Positions 43,102-51,705 of a stretch of DNA of 64,000 nt are shown here, piece by piece. The notes under the pieces were generated by a model that saw nothing but the letters and a program-made list of their open reading frames with translations, made no database searches and was not told the DNA's origin. Position numbers and translations under genes: made by a program. How positions within the stretch are numbered: the first letter of the stretch is position 1; the number at the start of each line of letters is the position of its first letter. The stretch is from CAVVEQ01 sp963747315 (GTDB lineage: Bacteria; Chloroflexota; Anaerolineae; Anaerolineales; Anaerolineaceae): the NCBI GenBank assembly GCA_963747315.1, contig CAVVEQ010000007.1, forward strand, positions 248,001 to 312,000, read 5' to 3'.

Positions 43102-44718
43102 TCAGGGATGGATTTGTCGGATCATGTAGAGTTCCGCCGGATTGAAGCCGCGGGAGGCGTAGTATTTGCGCGTTCCGACCGCCGAAATGACCGCCAGTTT
43201 CCGGAAACCAGACGCAAGGGCAATGCGTTCAGCTTCCTCCAGCAGGCGCGTCCCCAGGCCGATATGCTGTGCAGCGCCTTCCTGACCGCTGCCTAAGCGC
43301 TGCACCTGCCCGTAAACATGCACCTCGCGCACCAGCGCACATCCGGCTAGCTCGGGGATAGCCTCCGTAATTTGCGTCTGTTACCTCATCGGATGCCGGG
43401 CAGGGATAGCCGCAGGTAGGCAGCGATCTTCCCGGCTGGTGTGCGGAAGTTCAGGAAATGCTCGCTTGCTCCGCCCGAGGGGTAGGCGAAATCCTCCAAC
43501 CGGAGGTTCTCCGACAGAACAACACCCAGGCCGACTTCGTGGCAGCGGACACAGCCGCAGGATTGGTCTCTCCGGGCGAGCTCGGCGAGCACGTCCTGGC
43601 GCAGACTGGAGCGCTTGTTGCCGGCCACGATGTGCGGCGAGGGGATATCGCGGATGATGCGATTCACCCGGCAGTAGGGTGGGATTCCCGGTTTCAACCC
43701 GGCGATCAGGTCGATAAGCTCTTCGGTTGTATACGGTTGGTAATTCCCCGTCTCCCACTTGCGGTAAAGCCCGGTGCCTTCCAAAAGTTGGGTAGGGTAG
43801 ATCTTGAGCTCGTCGGGGGTGCAATCCTCCCACAACCGGGCGAAGTCGAGTCGGTCGGATTCGAGCGTGGCACCCAGCAGGTTGGGCATCCAGTGCAGGA
43901 CGATCTTGAACCCCGCGGCGCGCAGCAGGGCGCAGGCGCGGATGGGTATCGGCAACCGTATGACCGCGCAGGTTTAGGGCCAGGATGCGATCATCCAGGC
44001 TCTGCGCTCCCATCTGCACCTTGGTCACCCCCAGGCGGCGCAGCCAGGCCAGCAGCTCCGGGGTGATCTCATCCGGACGGGTCTCCACCACCAGGCCTAC
44101 GTTACGGCTGGCGGAGTTTTCATTTATGAGTTGCGCTTCTGCCAGCGTGGGGGAATCGATGCCGTTCATGGCATCGAAGCAGCGGCGGATGTAGGTCTCC
44201 TGGTAATCGCGCGGGTAAGCCGACCAGGTGCCGCCCAGGATGAGAAGCTCGACCTTATCGATGGGATGGCCGGTGGCGATGTAGGAGTCGAGGCGGGATC
44301 TCACCTGCAGGTAGGGGTCGAATTGGTTTTGAAAGGCACGCGCGGCGCCAGGCTCATCCGGCAAATAGCTCTTGGGCATGCGCGCGTCATCGGGGCAGAA
44401 GATGCACTGACCCGGGCAGGGGTGGGGTTTGGTGAGCACGGTGACGGTGGTGACGCCGGAGAGCGAGCGCATGGGCTTCATGCGCAGGCGCTCCAGCAGG
44501 GCAGGCTCGGGCTGCCACTCGCTGCGCTCCACCAGGTCGTAGTAACTGGCAATGAGGGCGTGCTTGGGGACGTAACCGCCCTGCGGCAGGGGATGGGCAC
44601 GCACAGCGCGGAAGGGCTCGCGCCCAGCGCGGATCTCCTCCAACACCACGCGGGCAAAGGCGAGGGTCTCAGGAGAGTAAGTGCGGGCGTCAACCCATTT
44701 TTGGATGTTCTTTGTCAT
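43102..44718 (-). CDS. elp3: Elp3-type radical-SAM / GNAT tRNA-modifying enzyme, frame broken three times
   Basis: Elp3 makes the carboxymethyl group on wobble uridine of tRNA. The N-terminal frame has the radical-SAM cluster motif CPGQCIFC (Cys 101, 105, 108) and 'LELLILGGTWSAYP'-like elements. The middle ('GFKIVLHWMPNLLGATLESDR' split over two lines of the fold) and the C-terminal GNAT domain ('REVHVYGQ', 'AQHIGLGTRLLEEAERIA') lie in other frames. Removing one base each at 43944-43946, 43396-43400 and 43371-43373 joins everything into 537 residues, the usual length, with 'LRLSLPASDEVTDAITEAIP' at the joins. Sequence error is more likely than a dead gene. Confidence 0.88.
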
Positions 44719-44741
44719 GGGGATTTCATCATCTCCGCCGC

Positions 44742-44747
44742 TATAAT
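44742..44747 (+). promoter_or_regulatory. -10 box giving a leaderless methyltransferase mRNA
   Basis: TATAAT ends six bases before the ATG at 44754, so transcription should start at or next to the start codon. There is no Shine-Dalgarno sequence. Confidence 0.45.
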
Positions 44748-44753
44748 AATACT

Positions 44754-45515
44754 ATGAAGGAAGAAGTCCGGCAGCAGCTAATCAACCTAAACAGCGAATT
44801 CTACGAGACTTTCGCCGCGGCGTTCGCTGCCACGCGCCGGCGCATCCAGCCGGGAGTGCGGAAGGTTCTGGAAGATATTCCCAAAAAGGGCAAATGGCTC
44901 GATCTCGGCTGCGGCAGCGGGCAGCTTGCACTGGAATGGGTGAAGCAGAATCGAAAAGGTTTATACCAGGGACTGGATTTTTCTGCCGGATTACTGGCAG
45001 AGGCGGAGGAAGCCCTGCAGGGTGTGGCGATGCCGCGCGGGTTGAAGGTGAATTTTGCGCAAGCTGACCTTACCCAGGCAGGCTGGTCGCGAGGGATAAA
45101 AAGCGGTTACTATGACGGTGTACTGGCTTTCGCGACGCTGCATCATATCCCTGGGCAGGAACAGCGCGCGGAGCTGCTACGGCAGGTATGTGATCTATTT
45201 AAACCGGGTGGGATATTCATCCACAGCGAATGGCAGTTCCAGTACAGCCAAAAACTTATGGCTCGCCGGTTGCCCTGGGAGTTCATCGGGATAACAAACG
45301 AAGATGTGGAGCCTGGCGATACCCTGATGGACTGGCGCTATGCCCTGCCCGGTCAGGTGGAACAGGTGGGTTACCGCTACGTGCACCTCTTTACACGTGC
45401 AGAGCTGGCGGAACTGGCTGAGATGGCGGGGTTTAAGATCACCGATGAATTTGAATCCGATGGCGAGGGGGGAAGGCTGGGAGTCTATCAGCTTTGGGAA
45501 AAAATGGACGAATAA
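44754..45515 (+). CDS. Class I SAM-dependent methyltransferase
   Basis: The 253-residue protein has the SAM motif I 'WLDLGCGSGQLALEW' (~residues 48-62), motif II/post I 'GLDFSAGLL', and 'YDGVLAFATLHHIPG' (motif IV region). It looks like the methyltransferases of the UbiE/Trm9 type. Elp3 is encoded divergently next to it, and in eukaryotes Trm9 acts after Elongator on the same uridine, so a tRNA wobble methylation role is conceivable. This link is only inference from position. Confidence 0.88.
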   Translation: MKEEVRQQLINLNSEFYETFAAAFAATRRRIQPGVRKVLEDIPKKGKWLDLGCGSGQLALEWVKQNRKGLYQGLDFSAGLLAEAEEALQGVAMPRGLKVNFAQADLTQAGWSRGIKSGYYDGVLAFATLHHIPGQEQRAELLRQVCDLFKPGGIFIHSEWQFQYSQKLMARRLPWEFIGITNEDVEPGDTLMDWRYALPGQVEQVGYRYVHLFTRAELAELAEMAGFKITDEFESDGEGGRLGVYQLWEKMDE

Positions 45516-45551
45516 TATTTAGCATAAAAAGCACCGGTGAATGTTTAGATT

Positions 45552-45920
45552 TCAACCCAGCAGCTGACTCACTCCGAATGCGATAATTGCGCTGAGCAAG
45601 ACCGCTGAGTAATAATACCCACCGATGCGCCCGTATTTGACCCCCTCATTGTCGGTATAAACTTTAAAATCGAGCCAGGTGCGGGTGAATCGATTCGTTT
45701 TGTTCCGGTAAGTCATATGTATCCCGAGACTGAGGATCACGAATACCACCAAAAATAGGATGGTTTTCGTCCATCCGAAAAACAACCAATTAAGCACCAG
45801 GACCCCCAGTATAAGGAAGATCTTGAAGACCTTGTACCAGGTTGGCTGCAATGTGTGACCTTTTATGAAATCTACATCGTATTGGACACCGTCTACCAGC
45901 TTTCTAAGGAAGGATGCCAT
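45552..45920 (-). CDS. Small membrane protein of unknown function
   Basis: The 122-residue protein has three predicted helices (~30-48, 52-70 and 100-120) separated by a basic loop ('YRNKTNRFTRTWLDFKVYTD'). No family recognised. It overlaps the end of the upstream acetyltransferase gene by 17 bases, which suggests co-expression. Confidence 0.7.
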   Translation of the reverse strand: MASFLRKLVDGVQYDVDFIKGHTLQPTWYKVFKIFLILGVLVLNWLFFGWTKTILFLVVFVILSLGIHMTYRNKTNRFTRTWLDFKVYTDNEGVKYGRIGGYYYSAVLLSAIIAFGVSQLLG

Positions 45921-46392
45921 TTTTTCCTCGTTCCAATTTCATAACCATCACCAGGCAAGGATTGTGTTCATCCCAGATCTGTTTGAATTCCTCCAGCGGT
46001 TCAAAGCCAAGCGCAAGGTAGAAAGCCCGGGTGACTTCGTAGCCGGGGTCTGGGCGCGACGGACCGAGGGTCTTAACCTGGAGATATTTGACCCCCTGAT
46101 CAAGGAGCCACGCTTCTGCTCTATTTACAAGGACTCGACCGATCCCTTGGCGTTGCACAACCGGCAGGCAACCCATGACAAGGATCTCCGCGGAATGCGC
46201 AAAGTGCTGTTTGAGAGTTAGAAAACCGAGAACCTGGTCGCCATCGAGAGCAAGGAAGGTTGGTAGTTGATCGATTTCCGTGAGGTATTTACGGATGTCA
46301 TCCTCAATACCGAACCAATCTGGCAGGGAACGCAGGATCGGCTCACAAAGTGAGGCTCTACCAATGACGGGGGTATCGATATCGAATTTCAT
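45904..46392 (-). CDS. GNAT-family N-acetyltransferase
   Basis: The 162-residue protein has 'ILVMGCLPVVQRQGIGRVLVNRAEAWL' (acetyl-CoA loop RQGIGR, around residues 72-98) and 'VTRAFYLALGFEPLEEF' near the end. The family is secure and the substrate unknown. It is transcribed together with the small membrane protein that follows. Confidence 0.88.
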   Translation of the reverse strand: MKFDIDTPVIGRASLCEPILRSLPDWFGIEDDIRKYLTEIDQLPTFLALDGDQVLGFLTLKQHFAHSAEILVMGCLPVVQRQGIGRVLVNRAEAWLLDQGVKYLQVKTLGPSRPDPGYEVTRAFYLALGFEPLEEFKQIWDEHNPCLVMVMKLERGKNGILP

Positions 46393-46444
46393 GGTCGAAT
46401 TTTACCCCTTCGATCGTATGATGCATCTCGGCGGCTCGATGAAT

Positions 46445-46476
46445 GAAAAAAGACGGTGGTTGCTAGTCCACCGTCT
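46445..46476 (-). terminator. Terminator of the XRE-DUF4870 gene
   Basis: On the minus strand a perfect 9-bp stem (AGACGGTGG / CCACCGTCT, 8-base loop) is followed by TTTTTT. Confidence 0.9.
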
Positions 46477-46505
46477 TGTGCGTAATTATTTTTGCCGCAT
46501 GTGCA

Positions 46506-47093
46506 TCATTCCTTGACAAAAGGGATGCTCATCGGGTAGCGGATGGGTTTATCCGTCAGCGAGCGGGCTGCATTGTATATGCCCTCGAAAAAACAAAAGA
46601 ATCCGATCAAAATCAAGGGGATCGGTGTCAATCCGGCGAGGATAACCGGTGTGGTCCCTCCAAGAACCTGAAAACTGACCGGGGGTATGAGCAGGAGCAT
46701 GGGGACGATCATCACGAACAAGCCGCCGGCAAACATCAGCAATGTCATGGTGATCTGGAAATTGAGGACGATGCGCCCTTCTTCGCGGATTCGCATGCTC
46801 TTGCTCTTTTTCCAGGACCAGATAAGGATCGGGACGAGCAGAGCGAGGATGGTTGTGCTCAGGTGCATGATCGCGAGCCAGAGGCTTTCGTGATCGTTTT
46901 GATCCTCCCCGAAGTCAAATTCGAGGATCTCCTTCAGCATGCTGAGCGTATAGGTGCGGGGATCGACATCCCCGCCCTCGATGCGCTGGATGGTTCGCGT
47001 GCTCACCTCGCACGCTTCCGCCAGTTGTTCCTGCGTCAGGTTCTTCGCCTGGCGCAGCTCGGCAACTTTGAGACCAAGTTCAGGTTGTTTCAT
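46506..47093 (-). CDS. Membrane-bound XRE-type regulator (HTH plus DUF4870)
   Basis: The 195-residue protein joins a helix-turn-helix of the XRE class (~residues 6-62, 'LGLKVAELRQAKNLTQEQLAEACEVSTRTIQRIE') to a DUF4870-like membrane part with four helices (~75-185). The DNA-binding domain would sit at the membrane. The ATG at 47093 is preceded by AAGGAG; the longer frame is not needed. A palindrome at 47151-47168 with a further half-site lies 58 bases upstream of the start and is its likely operator. Confidence 0.85.
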   Translation of the reverse strand: MKQPELGLKVAELRQAKNLTQEQLAEACEVSTRTIQRIEGGDVDPRTYTLSMLKEILEFDFGEDQNDHESLWLAIMHLSTTILALLVPILIWSWKKSKSMRIREEGRIVLNFQITMTLLMFAGGLFVMIVPMLLLIPPVSFQVLGGTTPVILAGLTPIPLILIGFFCFFEGIYNAARSLTDKPIRYPMSIPFVKE

Positions 47094-47122
47094 TTTCTCT
47101 TCTCCTTTCCAGATTTGCACTC

Positions 47123-47128
47123 AGTATA
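47123..47128 (-). promoter_or_regulatory. -10 box of the XRE-DUF4870 gene
   Basis: TATACT read on the minus strand, about 30 bases before the start codon, with the operator palindrome overlapping the -35 side. Confidence 0.45.
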
Positions 47129-47150
47129 GAAAGGGGTAAGAATAATCACC

Positions 47151-47199
47151 ATGTCGTAAGGACGACATTCACCAGACATTCCACCGAAATGGACGACAT
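47151..47199 (-). promoter_or_regulatory. Putative operator: palindrome plus third half-site
   Basis: ATGTCGT-AAGG-ACGACAT (47151-47168) is a perfect 7+7 palindrome, and a third ACGACAT stands at 47193-47199. The array lies in the promoter region of the XRE-DUF4870 gene, which suggests autoregulation. From 47200 to 47426 I see no further element except the next gene's ribosome-binding site. Confidence 0.55.
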
Positions 47200-47426
47200 T
47201 TTCAAATTAGCACGAAATGAGCTGCAATGCAACAGTGATTATTATGGAAACCAACAGCGAGAATGTTTTCCACCATGTTGAAATCCCCCTCAACACGCGG
47301 AGATGATGTCTTGAATAATTATCCCGAAAAGCGTATTGTAGGAACGACCTCAAGGATTTTTGCGGATTAAAAGCGCAAAGCGTTTGGTGGTTTAAATATG
47401 GATAGATTCCTTGGGAAGGAGGCAAG

Positions 47427-47618
47427 ATGAAATTCAGAGTCCATCGTTTGGAAGTAAATGAGGATACCATTCAGGAAAAGCTGGAACAATTCCTGAATAA
47501 ATTGGATGGGGAAGTTCTGGCAATCGTGCCGAACTTCACCCCCTCGTTTCAACTCATGGGAGCAACATCCAAGGTGAATTTTCTACTGATTGTTGAAAAG
47601 GCAGAGCCAAAGCGCTAG
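47427..47618 (+). CDS. Small protein of 63 residues
   Basis: AAGGAGG at an ideal distance before the ATG marks this as a real gene. The product starts 'MKFRVHRLEVN' and has an amphipathic helix 'TIQEKLEQFLNKLDGEVLAIVPNF' split over residues 14-37, followed by a strand 'KVNFLLIVEK'. It resembles DUF4177-type small proteins (beta-alpha-beta-beta), but the match is from memory and weak. No function can be given. Confidence 0.65.
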   Translation: MKFRVHRLEVNEDTIQEKLEQFLNKLDGEVLAIVPNFTPSFQLMGATSKVNFLLIVEKAEPKR

Positions 47619-47637
47619 GTTCGTTCCGACTGTCGGT

Positions 47638-48054
47638 TCAATCCTTCGCAAACGAAAAGTGCATCTGGACGATAACCCAATTGCCAGCGCGTTTTTCCAG
47701 TGTGCCTGTCCAACGGCAATCGTCCCAGCCTACAGGCTGCCCGTTCCACTCGGCATGGTCATCGAGCATGCACGAAAACCAGGCTGCATTCCCCTGCTCT
47801 GCGGTTTTTACGCGCAGGTCTTTGACCTTGAAACCGGTGGCTTTGAATTCGTCCTTCAGCCACACGTTCTCACCCAGCTTTGCGAAGGCTTCGAAGCCGA
47901 TGATCGTGGACTTTGAATCAGGGTGATAAATAAAGAAGTCGTCATCCTGCGCAACGATGGAGAACAGTCGGTCGATATCCTTCGTCAATGCCCAGCCGAT
48001 GGCATCGTGGATGACCCGCTTGATCTCGACCATCTCGGTTTCAATATTACCCAT
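47638..48054 (-). CDS. SnoaL-like / NTF2-fold protein
   Basis: The 138-residue protein has the pattern of SnoaL_3-type proteins: an N-terminal helix pair ('EIKRVIHDAIGWALTKDIDRL'), 'DDDFFIYHPDSKSTIIGFEAF' and an ending 'WTGTLEKRAGNWVIVQMHFSF' with the typical W-V-x-x-H. Such proteins are small ligand-binding or isomerase-like. The stop is close to the end of the convergent small gene. Confidence 0.85.
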   Translation of the reverse strand: MGNIETEMVEIKRVIHDAIGWALTKDIDRLFSIVAQDDDFFIYHPDSKSTIIGFEAFAKLGENVWLKDEFKATGFKVKDLRVKTAEQGNAAWFSCMLDDHAEWNGQPVGWDDCRWTGTLEKRAGNWVIVQMHFSFAKD

Positions 48055-48167
48055 GGATCACTCCTTTTGCCACAGCGATACGCCTAAGGTAGCATAAAAA
48101 AACTGAATTTCAATACGGCATGTAACCGCAAAGGGAAGCGGCGAAGGTGAAAATTTGGTTGGGAAAA

Positions 48168-48593
48168 TCACGCTTCAGCGGGTAGAAGCTGAACCCGCAG
48201 ATGCAGGTACTCACCCGCAATAGCCCCGCTCTTGGGGATCCTGGAGCTTCCCGGGGGGAGCAGCGCCCGCGCCGAATCGACCGCCAGGATAGCGGGATCA
48301 GTGGCGGCATACGTCTGCATTTTATAGAAGATGGTGCAGTCCTTCTGCTCCAGCACGTTCTTCAGCCAGTCCGTTTTGCGGCCGTAGACCAGGCCGATGA
48401 GGACCTCTTTATCCAAAAAGATCGCATCCACGGGTGTACGGTAGGCACTGCCGGTTTTGCGGCCGGTGTGGGAAATAATCGACATTTCACTTTTTCCGCT
48501 CTCGACATCCGCGATCATACGATTTTTGAATAACTTGCTAAAGTAGCGGACGATGTTGGGCAAGCCTTTCGGGATCTTCTGGGTTTCGGTCAT
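48168..48593 (-). CDS. DUF385 / F420-type nitroreductase family protein
   Basis: The 141-residue split-barrel protein has 'ISHTGRKTGSAYRTPVDAIFL' (~residues 39-59; RKTG loop) and 'GLVYGRKTDWLKNVLEQKDC' shortly after, as in deazaflavin-dependent nitroreductases. The start at 48593 is preceded by AAGGA at eight bases; a longer frame to 48653 has no such site. It is the second member of the family in this window. Confidence 0.85.
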   Translation of the reverse strand: MTETQKIPKGLPNIVRYFSKLFKNRMIADVESGKSEMSIISHTGRKTGSAYRTPVDAIFLDKEVLIGLVYGRKTDWLKNVLEQKDCTIFYKMQTYAATDPAILAVDSARALLPPGSSRIPKSGAIAGEYLHLRVQLLPAEA

Positions 48594-48622
48594 CTCGGAT
48601 TCCTTTCGTTCCATTCTAATTC

Positions 48623-49402
48623 TCAGCGGGATTGATCGGCTTTCATCCACCACAGCCAGGTGGCAGCCATTCCTGCCAGGCCGGTGATGATCACGATCCA
48701 GGGGCTGACCTGGGGTAAGGGTTCCTTAGCTTGGGCAAGGAGCAGAGGAATCGACCATGGAAAGACCTCACCCCAGCCGATCACGACTGCCAGGTTTGCC
48801 ATCATCAGCGCGAGCACGGCCATACCGAGCGGAAGCAGGTAACCCCTGCCTGCACTGGCAAAAAATGCGTACGGCAGCACCACCAGGGTGGTCAGGCAGG
48901 CGGTGAGCAATACCCTGCCGCTGCCTTCCAGTAAGATAGAGACCGACCCTCCAGGCAGCTGGAGCAAAGCTGCCATCAGAAAACCTGAAGTAAAGATTAC
49001 CAAGGTGAGCAAACCAGCCCAGGCAGCGATGAGGATGAATTTCGCAAGCAGGATGCTTGAACGCCGCACGGGCACAGCCAGCAGGTCTTTTATGGTGCCA
49101 TCGGTGAACTCGCGACCGAATACCCAGCTTATGCTGAGCACTAGAAGGATGAATTCCCCGGCAGCCACCATCTGGGTGAAGAGGCCGAGGTAAGCTGCCC
49201 AATCCGCTCCGGAATACGCCACCAGGTTGGCCTTGGCACCCACCAGGCCGAGCTTGCGCGAAATCTCGGGGTTCCTGGCGACGAAGAGCAGGAAGGCGAT
49301 AGCTACTGGCAGGAAGAGGGAGCCCAGCGAGGTCCACAGCGGCATCCTGGAGCGAATCGCTTTCCGAAATTCCGCCCAGAGCATCCCGGAAAGTTCACTC
49401 AT
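48623..49402 (-). CDS. ABC-2-type transporter permease
   Basis: The 259-residue protein has six predicted helices and the layout of ABC-2 exporter permeases: N-terminal 'LSGMLWAEFRKAIRSRMPLW', then 'VFGREFTDGTIKDLLAVPVRRSSILLAKF' around residues 95-123. The ATG at 49402 overlaps the end of the ATPase gene by eight bases. Together they form a two-gene exporter whose cargo is unknown. Confidence 0.9.
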   Translation of the reverse strand: MSELSGMLWAEFRKAIRSRMPLWTSLGSLFLPVAIAFLLFVARNPEISRKLGLVGAKANLVAYSGADWAAYLGLFTQMVAAGEFILLVLSISWVFGREFTDGTIKDLLAVPVRRSSILLAKFILIAAWAGLLTLVIFTSGFLMAALLQLPGGSVSILLEGSGRVLLTACLTTLVVLPYAFFASAGRGYLLPLGMAVLALMMANLAVVIGWGEVFPWSIPLLLAQAKEPLPQVSPWIVIITGLAGMAATWLWWMKADQSR

Positions 49403-50321
49403 GGTGGTTCTGCCCCATACCCACCAGGCGGAGGAAGAATTCTTCAAGAGGTTCTTCTTCCACCACCAACCTTGCGGGTGGGAAACCTGCCTGCACAAGC
49501 AGGCGGTTGATCTCCTCAGGCTTTTCAATGGCAGCCTGATCCTGGAGCTCGAGAGTGCCATCTAATTGTTTGGTTGCAGAATGCCCGGCGGCAATAAGTG
49601 TCTTCCTGGCAGGTTCGATCTCCCGCACGTTCAGCAACAACCGGCGGCTGCGCTCCCGTTCCAGGGACGTTATATCCATCTCGCGCAGCAAACGACCCTG
49701 GTGGATGATCCCAACCCGGCCGGCAAGGCGCGAGACCTCGGCCAGGATATGGCTGGAAAGGAAAACCGTCCCTCCCTGCCCGGCGGTGAGTTCCAGCAGC
49801 AGCTTGCGGATCTCGACTATACCCGCCGGGTCAAGCCCGTTGGCGGGCTCATCCAGGATGAGCAGGCGGGGTTTATGGAGCATGGCTTTGGCCAACCCCA
49901 ACCGCTGAGCGTTGCCGTGCGAGAGGGTGCCGGTGCGCCGGTCGGCATAGGCTGCCAGCCCCAGGCGCTCGATGGTTTCCCCAACAGCCTTCCCAGGCGT
50001 ACCCGGGTGCAGGCGGCGGGCAACTTCTAAATTCTCCCGCACGGTCAGTTCTTCATAGGCATGCGGATCCTCGACCATATAACCGACCGCTGCCCAGGGG
50101 TCTACGCTGCCCATGCGCACACGGGTACCGAGGACAGTGGCAGAACCGGCGGTTGGCTTGATCATTCCCAGCAGCATACGGATGGTGGTGGTCTTGCCGG
50201 CTCCATTAAGTCCCAGGAAGGCATAGATCTCCCCTTCAGAAACTCGGAGAGATAAACCTTCGACAGCTTGAATTTCACCGTACCGTTTCCCGAGGGATTC
50301 GGTTTCGATCACTGTTTTCAT
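49395..50321 (-). CDS. ABC-2-type exporter ATP-binding protein
   Basis: The 308-residue ATPase has Walker A GLNGAGKTTT, signature LSHGNAQRL (in place of LSGGQ), Walker B LLILDEPANGLD and a C-terminal extension of about 90 residues with 'EEPLEEFFLRLVGM' at the end, as in bacitracin- and daunorubicin-type exporters. It works with the permease that overlaps its end. Confidence 0.92.
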   Translation of the reverse strand: MKTVIETESLGKRYGEIQAVEGLSLRVSEGEIYAFLGLNGAGKTTTIRMLLGMIKPTAGSATVLGTRVRMGSVDPWAAVGYMVEDPHAYEELTVRENLEVARRLHPGTPGKAVGETIERLGLAAYADRRTGTLSHGNAQRLGLAKAMLHKPRLLILDEPANGLDPAGIVEIRKLLLELTAGQGGTVFLSSHILAEVSRLAGRVGIIHQGRLLREMDITSLERERSRRLLLNVREIEPARKTLIAAGHSATKQLDGTLELQDQAAIEKPEEINRLLVQAGFPPARLVVEEEPLEEFFLRLVGMGQNHHE

Positions 50322-50346
50322 GGTTTTTGCGGATGTGAACCGGGGT

Positions 50347-50745
50347 TTAGCTGCTCTTGAACCAGGTGGGCACGTGAAAGCCGATGATGGCTCCCAGGAT
50401 GGAAAGCGAGTAGAAAGGATTGCCTGGTTCGAGCGTGGGGTAGATCAAAACAGCAGCCAGGAGGGGAATATAGGCTCCCAGGAGGGTGCCGATCGCCCGC
50501 GCGGGCAGGCGAGGGGCGGCATCCAGCCAGTGGAAGCGCAGCGCAACCCAACCGGAAAGGAAAGCCCCGGCGGAAAAGGTGACCCCCAGGATGGAAGCAA
50601 AGAAAAATTTATTGGACTGTTGAACAAACTCCAGCCCGCCGATCAGCAGGGATAGAAGGAAGGTGACCACCTGGGTCATGACAAGCTGGAAGAAAAGAAT
50701 CCCCAAGATGATAATTACGCGGACGAACATGGATCGTGTTTTCAT
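50347..50745 (-). CDS. Small membrane protein of unknown function
   Basis: The 132-residue protein has four predicted helices (~8-35, 45-67, 80-102 and 108-128). No family recognised. It is in the same direction as the exporter genes, 25 bases upstream of the ATPase, and may belong to the same transcript. Confidence 0.7.
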   Translation of the reverse strand: MKTRSMFVRVIIILGILFFQLVMTQVVTFLLSLLIGGLEFVQQSNKFFFASILGVTFSAGAFLSGWVALRFHWLDAAPRLPARAIGTLLGAYIPLLAAVLIYPTLEPGNPFYSLSILGAIIGFHVPTWFKSS

Positions 50746-50960
50746 TTCACCCTCCGTATAATATTGATTATAGCGATAATTTCCAGCGCGGGATGGTTGA
50801 AATTACCCTGCGGTGGATGGTGAGCCAGTGAAAAAATTCGACAATTGTACAATGACACGTCCCAGGAACGGTCTATTATGGCATGAATGCTTGTGATCCG
50901 GATCGAAGGCGCTGGCTGAATGCCGAACCCGGGATCCACTTGAGAATTTCGGAGGAAGAG

Positions 50961-51651
50961 ATGGAATCGAAAGCAATGGCAAGCGCAGCATTGACCCGGG
51001 CGGTGATCGCCAGGCTGGTGGGATTCATCGTGGTTATGGGGCTGATCCTGTTCGGCACCGCGGGGAGCTTTGCCTACTGGCAGGCGTGGATCTACATCGC
51101 GCTGCTGAGCGTGCTGGTGCTGTGGACCGGGGTCTACCTGATCCGCAACGACCCGGCGCTGCTGGAGCGGCGCATGCGCATGAAGGAAAAACAGGCGGTG
51201 CAGAAGAAGGTGGTATCTGCTCAGCTTTATCTATATCGGGCTGCTCTTCGTGCTGCCCGGGTTGAACTTCCGCTTCGGTTGGTCGGTGACACCGGTGTGG
51301 GCGGTCATCGCGGGAGACTTGGTAATCGTTCTGGGTTACCTGCTGCTGCACCGGGTGCTTGTGACCAACAGCTTCGCCTCCAGGGTGATCGAGGTGGAGC
51401 AGGGGCAGAGGGTGATCGACAGCGGGCCTTATGCGCGCATCCGGCACCCGATGTATACAAGCGTGATCCTGGTCTATTTGGCCACGCCGGTTGCGCTGGG
51501 TTTCTGGTGGATGGTTCTGCCCGGGTTGGTGATCATCCCGATGCTCGCGGTGCGCATCCGTAACGAGGAGGAAGTACTCACGCGCGACCTGCCGGGATAC
51601 AGCGACTATTTGGCTAAGGTGAAATACCGCCTAGTGCCGGGTGTTTGGTAG
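50961..51651 (+). CDS. Isoprenylcysteine-methyltransferase-like membrane protein, frame interrupted
   Basis: The C-terminal half has the ICMT/PEMT pattern 'GPYARIRHPMYTSVILVYLATPVALG' (split over ~30 residues) and 'IRNEEEVLTRDLPGYSDYLAKVKYRLVPG', with the SAM-binding RHPMY and EE motifs. The N-terminal half with two helices is in another frame. Removing one G at 51212-51213 joins them ('KVYLLSFIYIGLLFVLPG') into 229 residues. GGAGG five bases before the ATG at 50961 fixes the start. Bacterial members methylate small or membrane substrates; the target is unknown. Confidence 0.85.
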
Positions 51652-51705
51652 GGATAATGATGTCGGGGGCTGGTTGCGTCACCGACAAGTAAAGGCTGCG
51701 CCGCC

